From: JALONO01 sp038209965
Lineage (GTDB): Bacteria > Bacteroidota > Bacteroidia > Cytophagales > Thermoflexibacteraceae
Reading direction: 5' to 3'
NCBI GenBank assembly: GCA_038209965.1
Contig: JBBQXF010000096.1
Coordinates: forward strand, 1 to 18,490
DNA length: 18,490 nucleotides
The position numbers and the translations under genes are program-made. Under the pieces are notes generated by a model, which had not been told where the DNA came from, did no database searches, and saw only the letters and a list, made by a program, of their open reading frames with translations. Every line of letters starts with the position of its first letter. Position 1 is the stretch's first letter. This document shows positions 7,681 through 14,772 of this stretch, one piece after another.

Positions 7681-8058
7681 TTGCGCCCCATCATCGCCTT
7701 TCATAAGTACTTGGCCCAGTTGGTGCTGCTGGCCATGCTGGCCGCGATGGTCAACGCGGTGGTCAACCGCCACGCCCACCGCCTGTCCGATGGCCGACTG
7801 ATCTGGCACGCGCACCCCTACAAGCCCCAGCCCAAGGAAACCAGTTCACCGGTCCAGTCGCATGGGCACTCTGATCACGAGCTGCTATTGCTCGATCTAC
7901 TGACCAACCCCATCTATCTGCCGGTTTTCTTCGGTGGATTGGTGCTCCTGTTTTGGGTGTTGACAACGGCCAGCCATTACCTTTTGCCCACTGCCCTCGA
8001 TCCCCTGCCCGCCTGCCCCGTTACAACCCCCCCGCGCGGCCCACCGGCCCATTTCTAA
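7681..8058 (+). CDS. Small His-rich membrane protein, probable metal-binding
   Basis: The product is 125 residues. A stop (TGA, 7675-7677) lies just upstream in frame, and the only start that keeps the first hydrophobic helix whole is TTG at 7681; the next Met (7738) would cut that helix. Transmembrane helices are at about 11-29 and 76-97. Between them is a non-cytoplasmic or loop region with histidine clusters: H31-A-H33, H43-A-H45-P-Y and H61-G-H63-x-x-H66, in a context like HxHRLSDGRLIWHAHPY. This HxH...DG...HxHP pattern is one I associate with small Bacteroidota membrane proteins thought to bind metal. The C-terminal tail is Pro-rich. It lies about 270 nt upstream of a TonB-dependent receptor on the same strand, which suggests a shared role in metal uptake or sensing. 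That role is inference. Confidence 0.75.
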   Translation: MRPIIAFHKYLAQLVLLAMLAAMVNAVVNRHAHRLSDGRLIWHAHPYKPQPKETSSPVQSHGHSDHELLLLDLLTNPIYLPVFFGGLVLLFWVLTTASHYLLPTALDPLPACPVTTPPRGPPAHF

Positions 8059-8246
8059 ACCCTTTTGTGCAGTTTTTTCCTTCTTGAAAATAGGGCAAAT
8101 CCGACTTGCCGGGCATTTACCCGATCCGGGAAAGGGGGTAATTGTTGATGGTTTGGCCAGTCTGGCCAAGCCGCCCGAGTTGCCGATGGAGAAAACGGCC
8201 GACTTTTACCCGCCCACCGGACATTGCACAGGAGCAAAAACAGTCA

Positions 8247-8259
8247 AGATAATTTATCT
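8247..8259. promoter_or_regulatory. Candidate operator: 6-bp inverted repeat upstream of the receptor
   Basis: AGATAA-T-TTATCT is a perfect 6-bp palindrome with one central base, about 70 nt before the receptor start, followed by another GATAA at 8265-8269. AT-rich GATAA palindromes are typical of Fur-family boxes. It would fit metal-dependent control of the receptor, but no regulator gene is in the window. Confidence 0.3.
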
Positions 8260-8331
8260 CCAACGATAAATAGGAAAGTATTATTTACTTCAAATTAATT
8301 GTTCAAAGACATTCCAACTTGTTTTATGCTA

Positions 8332-10767
8332 ATGAAATTATCTTTCTACCAGTTACTGGCAGTTTTGATCCTGCTCGGGGTGGCCAACCAGGCCCAGGCC
8401 CAGTTTGTGCTTTCAGGCCAAGTGACCCACCAAGAAGATGGCGGCCCCGTGATTGGGGCGGCGGTCTATCTGCCCGATCTGCGGCTGGGCGCCACCACTG
8501 GCCCCGATGGCAAATACGCCATCCGCAACATCCCCAAGGGCACTTTCACCGTGCAAGTGAGTTATGTGTCGCACAAGGCCATTATTGACAAAGTGAGCCT
8601 GACGGCCAATGTCCAGAAAAATTATGTGATGGAAAACTCCACTTTGTCGCTCGAGGAAGTGATTGTGTCGGGGGCTTCGGCCAAGACCATCATCAAAGAA
8701 AGCCCGATCCCGATGACGGCCATGAACAACCTGCAATGGCTCCAGGCCAGTTCCACCAACTTGGTGGATGCCGTGGCCAAACTGCCGGGGATGTCCCAGA
8801 TCTCGACCGGGGTGGGCCTGTCCAAGCCCGTGATCCGGGGACTGGGCTTCAACCGGGTGATCACCATGCACGATGGCATCCGGCAAGAAGACAACCAGTG
8901 GGGCGAGGAGCACTCGATCCACGTGGATGAATTTTCGGTGGATCGGTACGAGATCATCCGGGGAGCGGGCAGCCTGATGTACGGCTCCGACGGTCTGGGC
9001 GGTGTGATGTCGCTCCTGTCGCCCCGGCCATTGGAAGAGGGGCGCACTGTGGCGCGGCTGCTGTCCAACTACCAGAGCAACAACAACATGTATGGCCTAT
9101 CGGGCATGGGGGCGGGCAATGTGCGGGGGTTTACGTGGCTGGCGCGGGCCAGCACCCGCAGTGCCAACAACTACCGCAATTCAGCCGATGGCCGGGTGTT
9201 TGGTTCCAATTTTCGCGAAAACCTCAATGTGAGCGGCATGGTGGGCCTGACCAAAAAATGGGGCTACTCGCGGCTTTACCTGGCCCGGTGGCAACAACAG
9301 ATCAACATCATTGACGGGGCCCGCGATGCCCAGGGCCGGTTCACCCAAAACATTGCCCTCAACGGGGCCGATACCGTGGTGGCCGTGCCCGGGGGAGAAC
9401 TATCTTCCCGGCAGATCAACCCGGCCAACTCCCAAGACCTGACCAACTGGAAGATAGCGAGCAACAACCTGTTTTTTGTGGGGAGCGGATCGCTCTCGGT
9501 CAACATCGGGTACAGCCAAAACCACCGCCGCGAGTTTGACAACCCCTTGGCCCCCCCCAATACCCCTTCGCTCTATTTCTTTTTGCAAACCCTGTATTAC
9601 GATGTGCGGTACAGCCTGCCCGAAAAGAAGGGCTGGGAAACCACTTTTGGCACCAATGGTATGTACCAACTGCTCAACAACCGGGGCGCGGAGGTGCTCT
9701 ACCCAGATTACAACCTGCTGGACAATGGGGTGTTTGTTTTTGCCAAAAAGAGCTGGGCCAAGCTCAAGGCCAGTGGTGGCCTGCGCTACGACCTCCGGGC
9801 GCTGAGCATCAACAAACTATACATTGATGGCCAAGGCCGGTTCCAGACTTCGCCGCAAGGGGCTGTGGAAGAACGCTTTGCGGGGTTCGACCGCAACTTT
9901 GGCAATGTGACCGGGAGCTTGGGCGCGGTGTACGAAATCAGCCCCCAGTTCTCGGTGAAGGCCAATGTGGCCCGGGGTTTCCGGGCCCCGAGCGTGCCCG
10001 AAATCTCCTCCAATGGCGAGCACGCGGGCACGTTCCGCTACGAGATCGGCAACGTGAACCAGCGCTCCGAAGTATCCCTCCAAGGGGACATCGGGCTGAC
10101 CTACGAAACCAAGAGCCTGTACTTTGACCTGAGCCTGTTCACCAACCGGATCGATAATTACAGCTTTTCGGAGCGGGTACTGGCCCGCAGTGGGCAAGAC
10201 TCGCTGGTGGAGGGCGTGCCGGCCTTCCGCTATACGCAGGGAAACGCCCGCTTGCAGGGCATCGAGGCCACTTTTACGTTCAATCCCGAGCGGGCGCGGT
10301 GGTTCAACTTCACCCAGACCTACTCCTTGGTGCTGGGCCGCAACTTGTCGGCCAGTGAACCGGGGGCCCGCTACCTGCCCTTTATGCCGCCCCCGCGCTG
10401 GAACACCCGCCTGCGCCTGAGCCGCGACAAAATCGGGACTTGGCTCCGCAACGGCTATGCGCTGGTGGAGTTGGAGCACCACCAGGCCCAAGACCGTTTT
10501 TTGGCCGCTTACAACACCGAAACCGCTACCCAAGCCTACAGCTTGTGGAGCGTGGGCCTAGGGGCCGATGTGGTGGACAGCAAGGGGCGCACCCGGTTCT
10601 CGGTGTACTTCTCGGGCCAGAATTTGGCCGATCTGGCCTATCAGAACCACCAAAACCGCCTCAAGTACTTGGACGCGAACGCGCGCACGGGCCAGCGCGG
10701 AGTGTTCAACATGGGCCGCAACCTGAGCCTCAAAGTGGTGGTGCCGCTCGATGTGCAGGGGAAGTAG
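8332..10767 (+). CDS. TonB-dependent outer-membrane receptor (possible metal/chelate uptake)
   Basis: The product is 811 residues from the ATG at 8332, which opens a good signal peptide (MKLSFYQLLAVLILL...AQAQ). A frame extending back to TTG 8299 only adds residues ahead of it. A carboxypeptidase-regulatory-like domain lies at about 25-102 (VLSGQVTHQEDG...TGPDGKYAIRNIPKGTFTVQV). The TonB-box-like LEEVIVSG is near 107-114. A plug domain spans about 125-230, with KPVIRGLGFNRVI, MHDGIRQEDNQWGEEHSIH and EIIRGAGSLMYGSDGLGGV. A beta-barrel runs to the C-terminus. It imports a substrate across the outer membrane using TonB energy. The His/Glu-rich plug stretch (180-200) and the His-rich protein upstream point to metal or metal-complex uptake; this is inference. 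A hairpin with a U-rich tail follows the stop. Confidence 0.93.
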   Translation: MKLSFYQLLAVLILLGVANQAQAQFVLSGQVTHQEDGGPVIGAAVYLPDLRLGATTGPDGKYAIRNIPKGTFTVQVSYVSHKAIIDKVSLTANVQKNYVMENSTLSLEEVIVSGASAKTIIKESPIPMTAMNNLQWLQASSTNLVDAVAKLPGMSQISTGVGLSKPVIRGLGFNRVITMHDGIRQEDNQWGEEHSIHVDEFSVDRYEIIRGAGSLMYGSDGLGGVMSLLSPRPLEEGRTVARLLSNYQSNNNMYGLSGMGAGNVRGFTWLARASTRSANNYRNSADGRVFGSNFRENLNVSGMVGLTKKWGYSRLYLARWQQQINIIDGARDAQGRFTQNIALNGADTVVAVPGGELSSRQINPANSQDLTNWKIASNNLFFVGSGSLSVNIGYSQNHRREFDNPLAPPNTPSLYFFLQTLYYDVRYSLPEKKGWETTFGTNGMYQLLNNRGAEVLYPDYNLLDNGVFVFAKKSWAKLKASGGLRYDLRALSINKLYIDGQGRFQTSPQGAVEERFAGFDRNFGNVTGSLGAVYEISPQFSVKANVARGFRAPSVPEISSNGEHAGTFRYEIGNVNQRSEVSLQGDIGLTYETKSLYFDLSLFTNRIDNYSFSERVLARSGQDSLVEGVPAFRYTQGNARLQGIEATFTFNPERARWFNFTQTYSLVLGRNLSASEPGARYLPFMPPPRWNTRLRLSRDKIGTWLRNGYALVELEHHQAQDRFLAAYNTETATQAYSLWSVGLGADVVDSKGRTRFSVYFSGQNLADLAYQNHQNRLKYLDANARTGQRGVFNMGRNLSLKVVVPLDVQGK

Positions 10768-10786
10768 CAAGGGGTTTATGGGGGAG

Positions 10787-10828
10787 GTGCTGCCCAGCCG
10801 GTAGGTTGGGCAGCACTTTCTGGTTTTT
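10787..10828 (+). terminator. Probable terminator of the first TonB receptor
   Basis: GTGCTGCCCA (10787-10796) pairs perfectly with TGGGCAGCAC (10807-10816), a 10-bp GC-rich stem with a 10-nt loop. It is followed by TTTCTGG and then TTTTT (10824-10828). It starts 20 nt after the receptor stop. The U-tract is interrupted, so the terminator is good but not ideal. Confidence 0.6.
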
Positions 10829-10868
10829 CCGTTGTTGGTGCGCTTCGCCAACACCAACAACGGAAAAA
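10824..10868. repeat. Perfect 17-bp inverted repeat
   Basis: Positions 10824-10840 (TTTTTCCGTTGTTGGTG) are the exact reverse complement of 10852-10868, around an 11-nt loop with a TTCG core. The T-run is on the 5' side and the A-run on the 3' side, so it is not a canonical intrinsic terminator in either direction. It overlaps the U-tract of the preceding hairpin. Part of the arm can also pair with the loop (GTTGG with CCAAC), giving a nested alternative fold. Confidence 0.75.
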
Positions 10869-11029
10869 AGCGAGAACAGGGACAAATCAGTATTGGGCCA
10901 TTCCCGTTCCGTTTTATTGAAGGGGGTTGAAAATAGCCCTCGGAAAGAGGAAGATTTTGGTTGGTGAATTGACATTTCCCGCGCCCTGAGTGAACTTGGC
11001 CGACGGTTGTTGGTCTGCTGGCTTTGTGG

Positions 11030-11965
11030 CTAAAGGCGGTTGTTTTTTAGATTGCGGGCCATTTCAGTCACTTCTTCCCCGCTTAGTCCAGTGAGTTTTG
11101 CCAGCAGTTCTACGGAAAGTCCAGCTTCCAGGCCGTTTCTGATTATCTCGGCCTTTCCCTCGGCTTTTCCTTCAGCGATTCCTTCGGCTTTTCCCTCGGC
11201 TTTTCCTTCGTCGAAACTGGTATCCAACGAGTTTTTCAAGTCCCGATAGTATTTCAAGCTGTCATTGTAGGCAGTGCGCTCGCCCTGGGTGAACTTGGCC
11301 ACTTCGGCCAGATTGAACGCTTTTTCAAACACCTTTTCCCGCAATTTGGCTGGTCTTTCGCTGAACTTATTAAGGTTCTTGAGCAAAAACAGCCACTTGT
11401 CCTCCATGCTGACCAGTTCACTCTCTTGTTTGTTGAAATTGGGCATTTGCAAGTAGAGGAAGGTCAATTTATCATAAAAAACGGTCTTCCGTTCTGTTTC
11501 CATCAACTTGACCAGCACCTTCACCTCTTTGGCGTGCTCGTCATCAAAGCAAAAGTCCAGAATGGCCACGGTATAAACGGCTTTCAGTTCATAGCCCCAG
11601 TTGCCCCTCTGCCCTTGTTCTTGAATGGGGAAGGTGGCATAGAACAGCGTGCGATCCTTGAAGAAGGCTTGCTTGGCCTTTTGTAGTTCCACGATGAACT
11701 TCTCACCACTGCTGTTTTCGCAGTAGAGGTCGTAGATCACCTTGCGGTCCAAGTCGGTTACGCCCAGCAGCTCGGACTGCTTGTAGGTCATGGTCGCGAT
11801 TTGTTGGTCGGGCAGGATCCCGTTCAAAAAGCTGATCAACAGATCTTTGCTGATCTCCGAACCAAAGAGTTTCTTGAACCCGAAATCGGTGAACGGATTG
11901 ACGTAGCGCTCTGCGCTGCCCGCTTTTACTGACCAGGCTGGGCTGGCTTTTTCCTGCTTTTTCAT
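11030..11965 (-). CDS. Rpn-family / PDDEXK_2 recombination-promoting nuclease (putative transposase)
   Basis: The product is 311 residues. The N-terminal domain has the hallmarks of the PD-(D/E)XK nuclease family transposases: YVNPFTDFGFKKLFG at 21-35, then D79 in VIYDLYC, then GEKFIVELQKAK, where E93-L-Q95 is the ExQ active-site motif. The middle (110-230) is the helical region usual for the family. The tail (about 255-275) has EGKAEG-type repeats encoded by 12-bp tandem repeats, followed by a helical end, GLSGEEVTEMARNL. Rpn proteins of E. coli are DNA endonucleases that promote RecA-independent recombination, and such genes often occur in many copies and evolve fast. No inverted repeats or second ORF flank it, so there is no sign of a complete insertion sequence. 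ATG at 11965. Confidence 0.92.
   Translation of the reverse strand: MKKQEKASPAWSVKAGSAERYVNPFTDFGFKKLFGSEISKDLLISFLNGILPDQQIATMTYKQSELLGVTDLDRKVIYDLYCENSSGEKFIVELQKAKQAFFKDRTLFYATFPIQEQGQRGNWGYELKAVYTVAILDFCFDDEHAKEVKVLVKLMETERKTVFYDKLTFLYLQMPNFNKQESELVSMEDKWLFLLKNLNKFSERPAKLREKVFEKAFNLAEVAKFTQGERTAYNDSLKYYRDLKNSLDTSFDEGKAEGKAEGIAEGKAEGKAEIIRNGLEAGLSVELLAKLTGLSGEEVTEMARNLKNNRL
11149..11208. repeat. Five 12-bp tandem repeats inside the Rpn gene
   Basis: Five consecutive units resembling CGGCTTTTCCTT (plus strand) run without gaps. The third unit has diverged to CAGCGATTCCTT. They encode the (K/I)AEG repeats of the nuclease tail. Because the unit is 12 bp, copy-number change would alter tail length without shifting the frame. 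Confidence 0.9.
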
Positions 11966-11969
11966 TGGA

Positions 11970-11977
11970 CAAAGATA
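11970..11977 (-). promoter_or_regulatory. Candidate -7 promoter element of the Rpn gene
   Basis: The minus strand reads TATCTTTG, a perfect TAnnTTTG, only four bases before the ATG at 11965. If used, transcription would start at or next to the start codon, giving a leaderless or nearly leaderless mRNA. No clear -33 TTTG is present. Confidence 0.35.
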
Positions 11978-12063
11978 GGGATTATTGGAAAAATAGCAGC
12001 CAGTGAAGTCAAGTAGCGGCCTTTGTCATTGCTCCCAACGGGTTGGCAACTAGTTGTTTTATA

Positions 12064-12103
12064 CGATTGGCTGGTCGGGAAAAGCCAATCGGTACCGTTT
12101 TTT
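12064..12103 (+). terminator. Hairpin with T-run in the Rpn / TonB receptor intergenic region
   Basis: CGATTGGCT (12064-12072) pairs perfectly with AGCCAATCG (12083-12091), a 9-bp stem with a 10-nt loop. It is followed by GTACC and GTTTTTT (12097-12103). It looks like a plus-strand terminator or attenuator, yet no plus-strand gene precedes it. It could sit in a long 5' leader of the TonB receptor at 12314. The 350-nt gap otherwise shows only short low-quality frames and a 10-bp palindrome CAACTAGTTG at 12047-12056. Confidence 0.4.
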
Positions 12104-12313
12104 GGATCGTATTGGACGGCTCGCCCACATTCTCCTCCAGTACATTTATTGGGTTTATTTCAACGGCAAGGCGGCCCCATTTGGGGTTGGCTGCTGGGTA
12201 TTTCCCCCGTTTTCCAAAAAAACCTCTTGCCTGCGTAGGGGTAACCCGCCCGCCGTTTGTCTTGCTCCCGAAAAATGGCCAGACGGCCCATTGCATCTCC
12301 TAATCCAACAGTA

Positions 12314-14686
12314 ATGAGAAATTTATTCATCGTCATCATTACCCTCCTACTCACCCTCGTGCTCCTCCCCGCTGCTTTTGCCCAGGGGAAAGTGACCCTG
12401 AGCGGCAATGTGAAGGATGCCGCCACGGGCGAAGATTTGATCGGGGCCAGTGTGTACTTACAAGAACTGGCCACCGGCCAAAGCACCAATGTGTATGGCT
12501 TCTATTCCATCACCGTGCCCAAGGGCACTTACACGCTGGTGATCAGTTACATCGGCTACCAGGCCCAGCGCATGAAACTGACCTTGAACGCTGACCAGAA
12601 GCTCAACATTGACGTAAAGGCCGATCAGAAAGAGCTGGAAACCGTGGAAGTGATAGCCGAAGCCGCCGACCAACACGTGAAAGATGTGCAAATGAGCACC
12701 GAAAAGCTGGATGTGCAGACCATCAAGAAAGTGCCCGCACTGTTGGGCGAGGTGGATGTGGTGCGCAGCATCCTTATGCTCCCCGGCGTGACCACCGTGG
12801 GCGAGGGTGCCTCGGGGTTCAACGTGCGCGGGGGCAACATTGACCAGAATTTGATCTTGCTCGATGAGGCCCCAGTGTTCAGTTCGTCGCATTTGTTCGG
12901 TCTTTTCTCGGTGTTCAATGCCGACGCTGTCAAGGACGTAAAGCTGATCAAGGGGGGTATCCCGGCGGAATATGGGGGGCGGCTCTCCTCGGTGCTGGAC
13001 ATCCGCCAGCGCGAGGGCAACAGCAAGCAGTTTTCGGGGCGCGGGGGCCTGGGCGTGGTGTCCAGCCGCCTGACCTTGGAAGTCCCCGTGATCAAGGACA
13101 AAATGTCGGTGCTGGTGAGCGGCCGCCGCTCCTATGCCGACCTGTTCACCCGGCTGTCGGCCGACCCCAATATCCGCAACAGCGTTGGGTATTTCTACGA
13201 TCTCAATGCGAAGATGAACTACAAGTTCAGTGACCGGAGCCGGATGTATGCCTCAGGTTATTTTGGCCGCGATGTGCTCAGGTTTCAAGGTGATTTTGGG
13301 CTTAACTGGGGCAACGGCACGGGCACACTCCGCTGGAACTACCTGTTCTCCGACCGGTTGTTTGCCAATTTCACGGCAGTGTACAGCGACTATGGCTACA
13401 ATGTGGAAATCCCGGCCGGGGACAATCCCATCGTGTGGCACTCGCGCATCAGGCTGTTCCAGCAAAAAGCCGATTTCAATTTCTACACTTCCGACAAGCA
13501 CACGGTGAACTTTGGGGTGAGCAACACCTACTACACCTTTGCCCCGGCGCGGGTGGAGGCCAAGCCCCCCAGCCAACTCCGCCCCGTTGTCCTGCCCGAC
13601 CAATATGCCTTGGAACCAGCGGCCTACTTGAGCGCCGAATCCAAGATCGGGGATCATTTGACGGTGCAATATGGCTTGCGCTACTCTTTCTTTGGCAATT
13701 ACGGCCCACGCGGGGTCTATCGCTACCAAGAGGGTGTGCCCACCAGCAGCAGTACCATCATTGACACGGTACAATACGGCCGGGGCCAGGCCATTGGCCA
13801 ATACCACGGCCCCGAACCGCGCTTGGCCTTCAATTATACGTTCAACGATCGGCAATCGATCAAAGCGTCGTACAACCGGATGCGCCAATACCTGCACCTG
13901 ATCTCCAACACCACTTCGGCACTGCCCTTCGACGTCTGGGCTTCGTCCAACAATATGATCCGCCCCCAACTGGCCGACCAAGTGGCCTTGGGCTACTTCC
14001 GCAATTTCCGCGACAACACCTACGGAGCCTCGGCGGAGGTGTACTACAAAGGGTTCCAAAACCAATTGGACTATAAGGACGGGGCCGAACTGCTGCTCAA
14101 CCGCTATCTGGAGGCCGACTTGCTCTCGGGCATTGGCCGGGCCTACGGGATTGAGTTTCAGGTGAAAAAGAACAAGGGCCGGCTCACGGGCTGGGCCAGT
14201 TACACCTACTCGCGCACTGAGCGCAAGGTGGTGGGCAACTTCCCCCAAGAGTCGATCAACAATGGGGAGTGGTACCCGGCCAACTTCGACCAGCCCCACC
14301 GCATCACGGCGTTCCTGGCCTACGATCTGACCCCCAAGTTGACGCTCTCGGCCAATTTTACCTACCAGACCGGGCGGCCCATCACCTTGCCCAACACCCG
14401 CTACGAGTTCAACGGCATCTCGGTCATTGATTTTTCGGAGCGCAACAATGGCCGGATCCCCGATTACCACCGCTTGGACTTGTCGCTGGAATATACGCCC
14501 AAGCGCCGCCCCGACCGCCGCTTCTATGGTTCGTGGAACTTCTCGGTGTTCAATGCCTACGGCCGCCGGAATCCATTTTCGGTGTATTTCCGCCCAGTAG
14601 AGGGCCAGAACAACAAAACTGAAACCGTGCAATTGTCGATCCTCGGCACCGTGCTCCCCTCAGTGACCTATAATTTCAACTTTTAG
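12314..14686 (+). CDS. TonB-dependent receptor (DUF4249-partnered type)
   Basis: The product is 790 residues from the ATG at 12314, which opens the signal peptide MRNLFIVIITLLLTLVLL...AFAQ. The frame is open further upstream, but those residues are not signal-like. A carboxypeptidase-regulatory-like domain lies at 26-103 (VTLSGNVKDAATGEDLIGASV, GFYSITVPKGTYTLVISYIGY). A plug domain spans about 130-235, with GFNVRGGNIDQNLILLDEAPV, LFGLFSVFNADAVKDVKLIKGG and PAEYGGRLSSVLDI. The beta-barrel ends in a terminal aromatic residue (YNFNF). Outer-membrane import with TonB/ExbBD is the family role. The DUF4249 lipoprotein gene follows 86 nt downstream, a recurrent Bacteroidota arrangement that resembles a SusC/SusD-type pair. 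The substrate cannot be told from the sequence. Confidence 0.93.
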   Translation: MRNLFIVIITLLLTLVLLPAAFAQGKVTLSGNVKDAATGEDLIGASVYLQELATGQSTNVYGFYSITVPKGTYTLVISYIGYQAQRMKLTLNADQKLNIDVKADQKELETVEVIAEAADQHVKDVQMSTEKLDVQTIKKVPALLGEVDVVRSILMLPGVTTVGEGASGFNVRGGNIDQNLILLDEAPVFSSSHLFGLFSVFNADAVKDVKLIKGGIPAEYGGRLSSVLDIRQREGNSKQFSGRGGLGVVSSRLTLEVPVIKDKMSVLVSGRRSYADLFTRLSADPNIRNSVGYFYDLNAKMNYKFSDRSRMYASGYFGRDVLRFQGDFGLNWGNGTGTLRWNYLFSDRLFANFTAVYSDYGYNVEIPAGDNPIVWHSRIRLFQQKADFNFYTSDKHTVNFGVSNTYYTFAPARVEAKPPSQLRPVVLPDQYALEPAAYLSAESKIGDHLTVQYGLRYSFFGNYGPRGVYRYQEGVPTSSSTIIDTVQYGRGQAIGQYHGPEPRLAFNYTFNDRQSIKASYNRMRQYLHLISNTTSALPFDVWASSNNMIRPQLADQVALGYFRNFRDNTYGASAEVYYKGFQNQLDYKDGAELLLNRYLEADLLSGIGRAYGIEFQVKKNKGRLTGWASYTYSRTERKVVGNFPQESINNGEWYPANFDQPHRITAFLAYDLTPKLTLSANFTYQTGRPITLPNTRYEFNGISVIDFSERNNGRIPDYHRLDLSLEYTPKRRPDRRFYGSWNFSVFNAYGRRNPFSVYFRPVEGQNNKTETVQLSILGTVLPSVTYNFNF

Positions 14687-14772
14687 CCACCAACATTTCC
14701 GGCGGCGGCCTTTGCGTGCTTGCTGCTTTTCACCCACCGAAACTGACCGTTTCCATTTTATCAATTCCACTT

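Noticed and set aside
8055..8269. Short frames between the His-rich gene and the receptor
   Set aside because: They are low-complexity, have no recognisable start context and overlap each other. More likely a leader or regulatory region.
10824..10868. Perfect inverted repeat as a bidirectional intrinsic terminator
   Set aside because: The T and A runs are on the wrong sides of the stem for either strand, so the standard terminator layout is not met.
11030..11965. Rpn gene as part of a complete insertion sequence
   Set aside because: I found no flanking terminal inverted repeats or target-site duplication, and Rpn/PDDEXK_2 genes usually occur without them.
12023..12314. Overlapping short frames of 70-95 codons in the Rpn/receptor gap
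   Set aside because: Several frames are open at once on both strands, none has a signal peptide, motif or consistent codon use, and the region carries hairpins typical of non-coding DNA.
13253..14632. 459-codon minus-strand frame inside the second TonB receptor
   Set aside because: It is antisense to a complete receptor with clear plug and barrel motifs. It has no signal or domain of its own.
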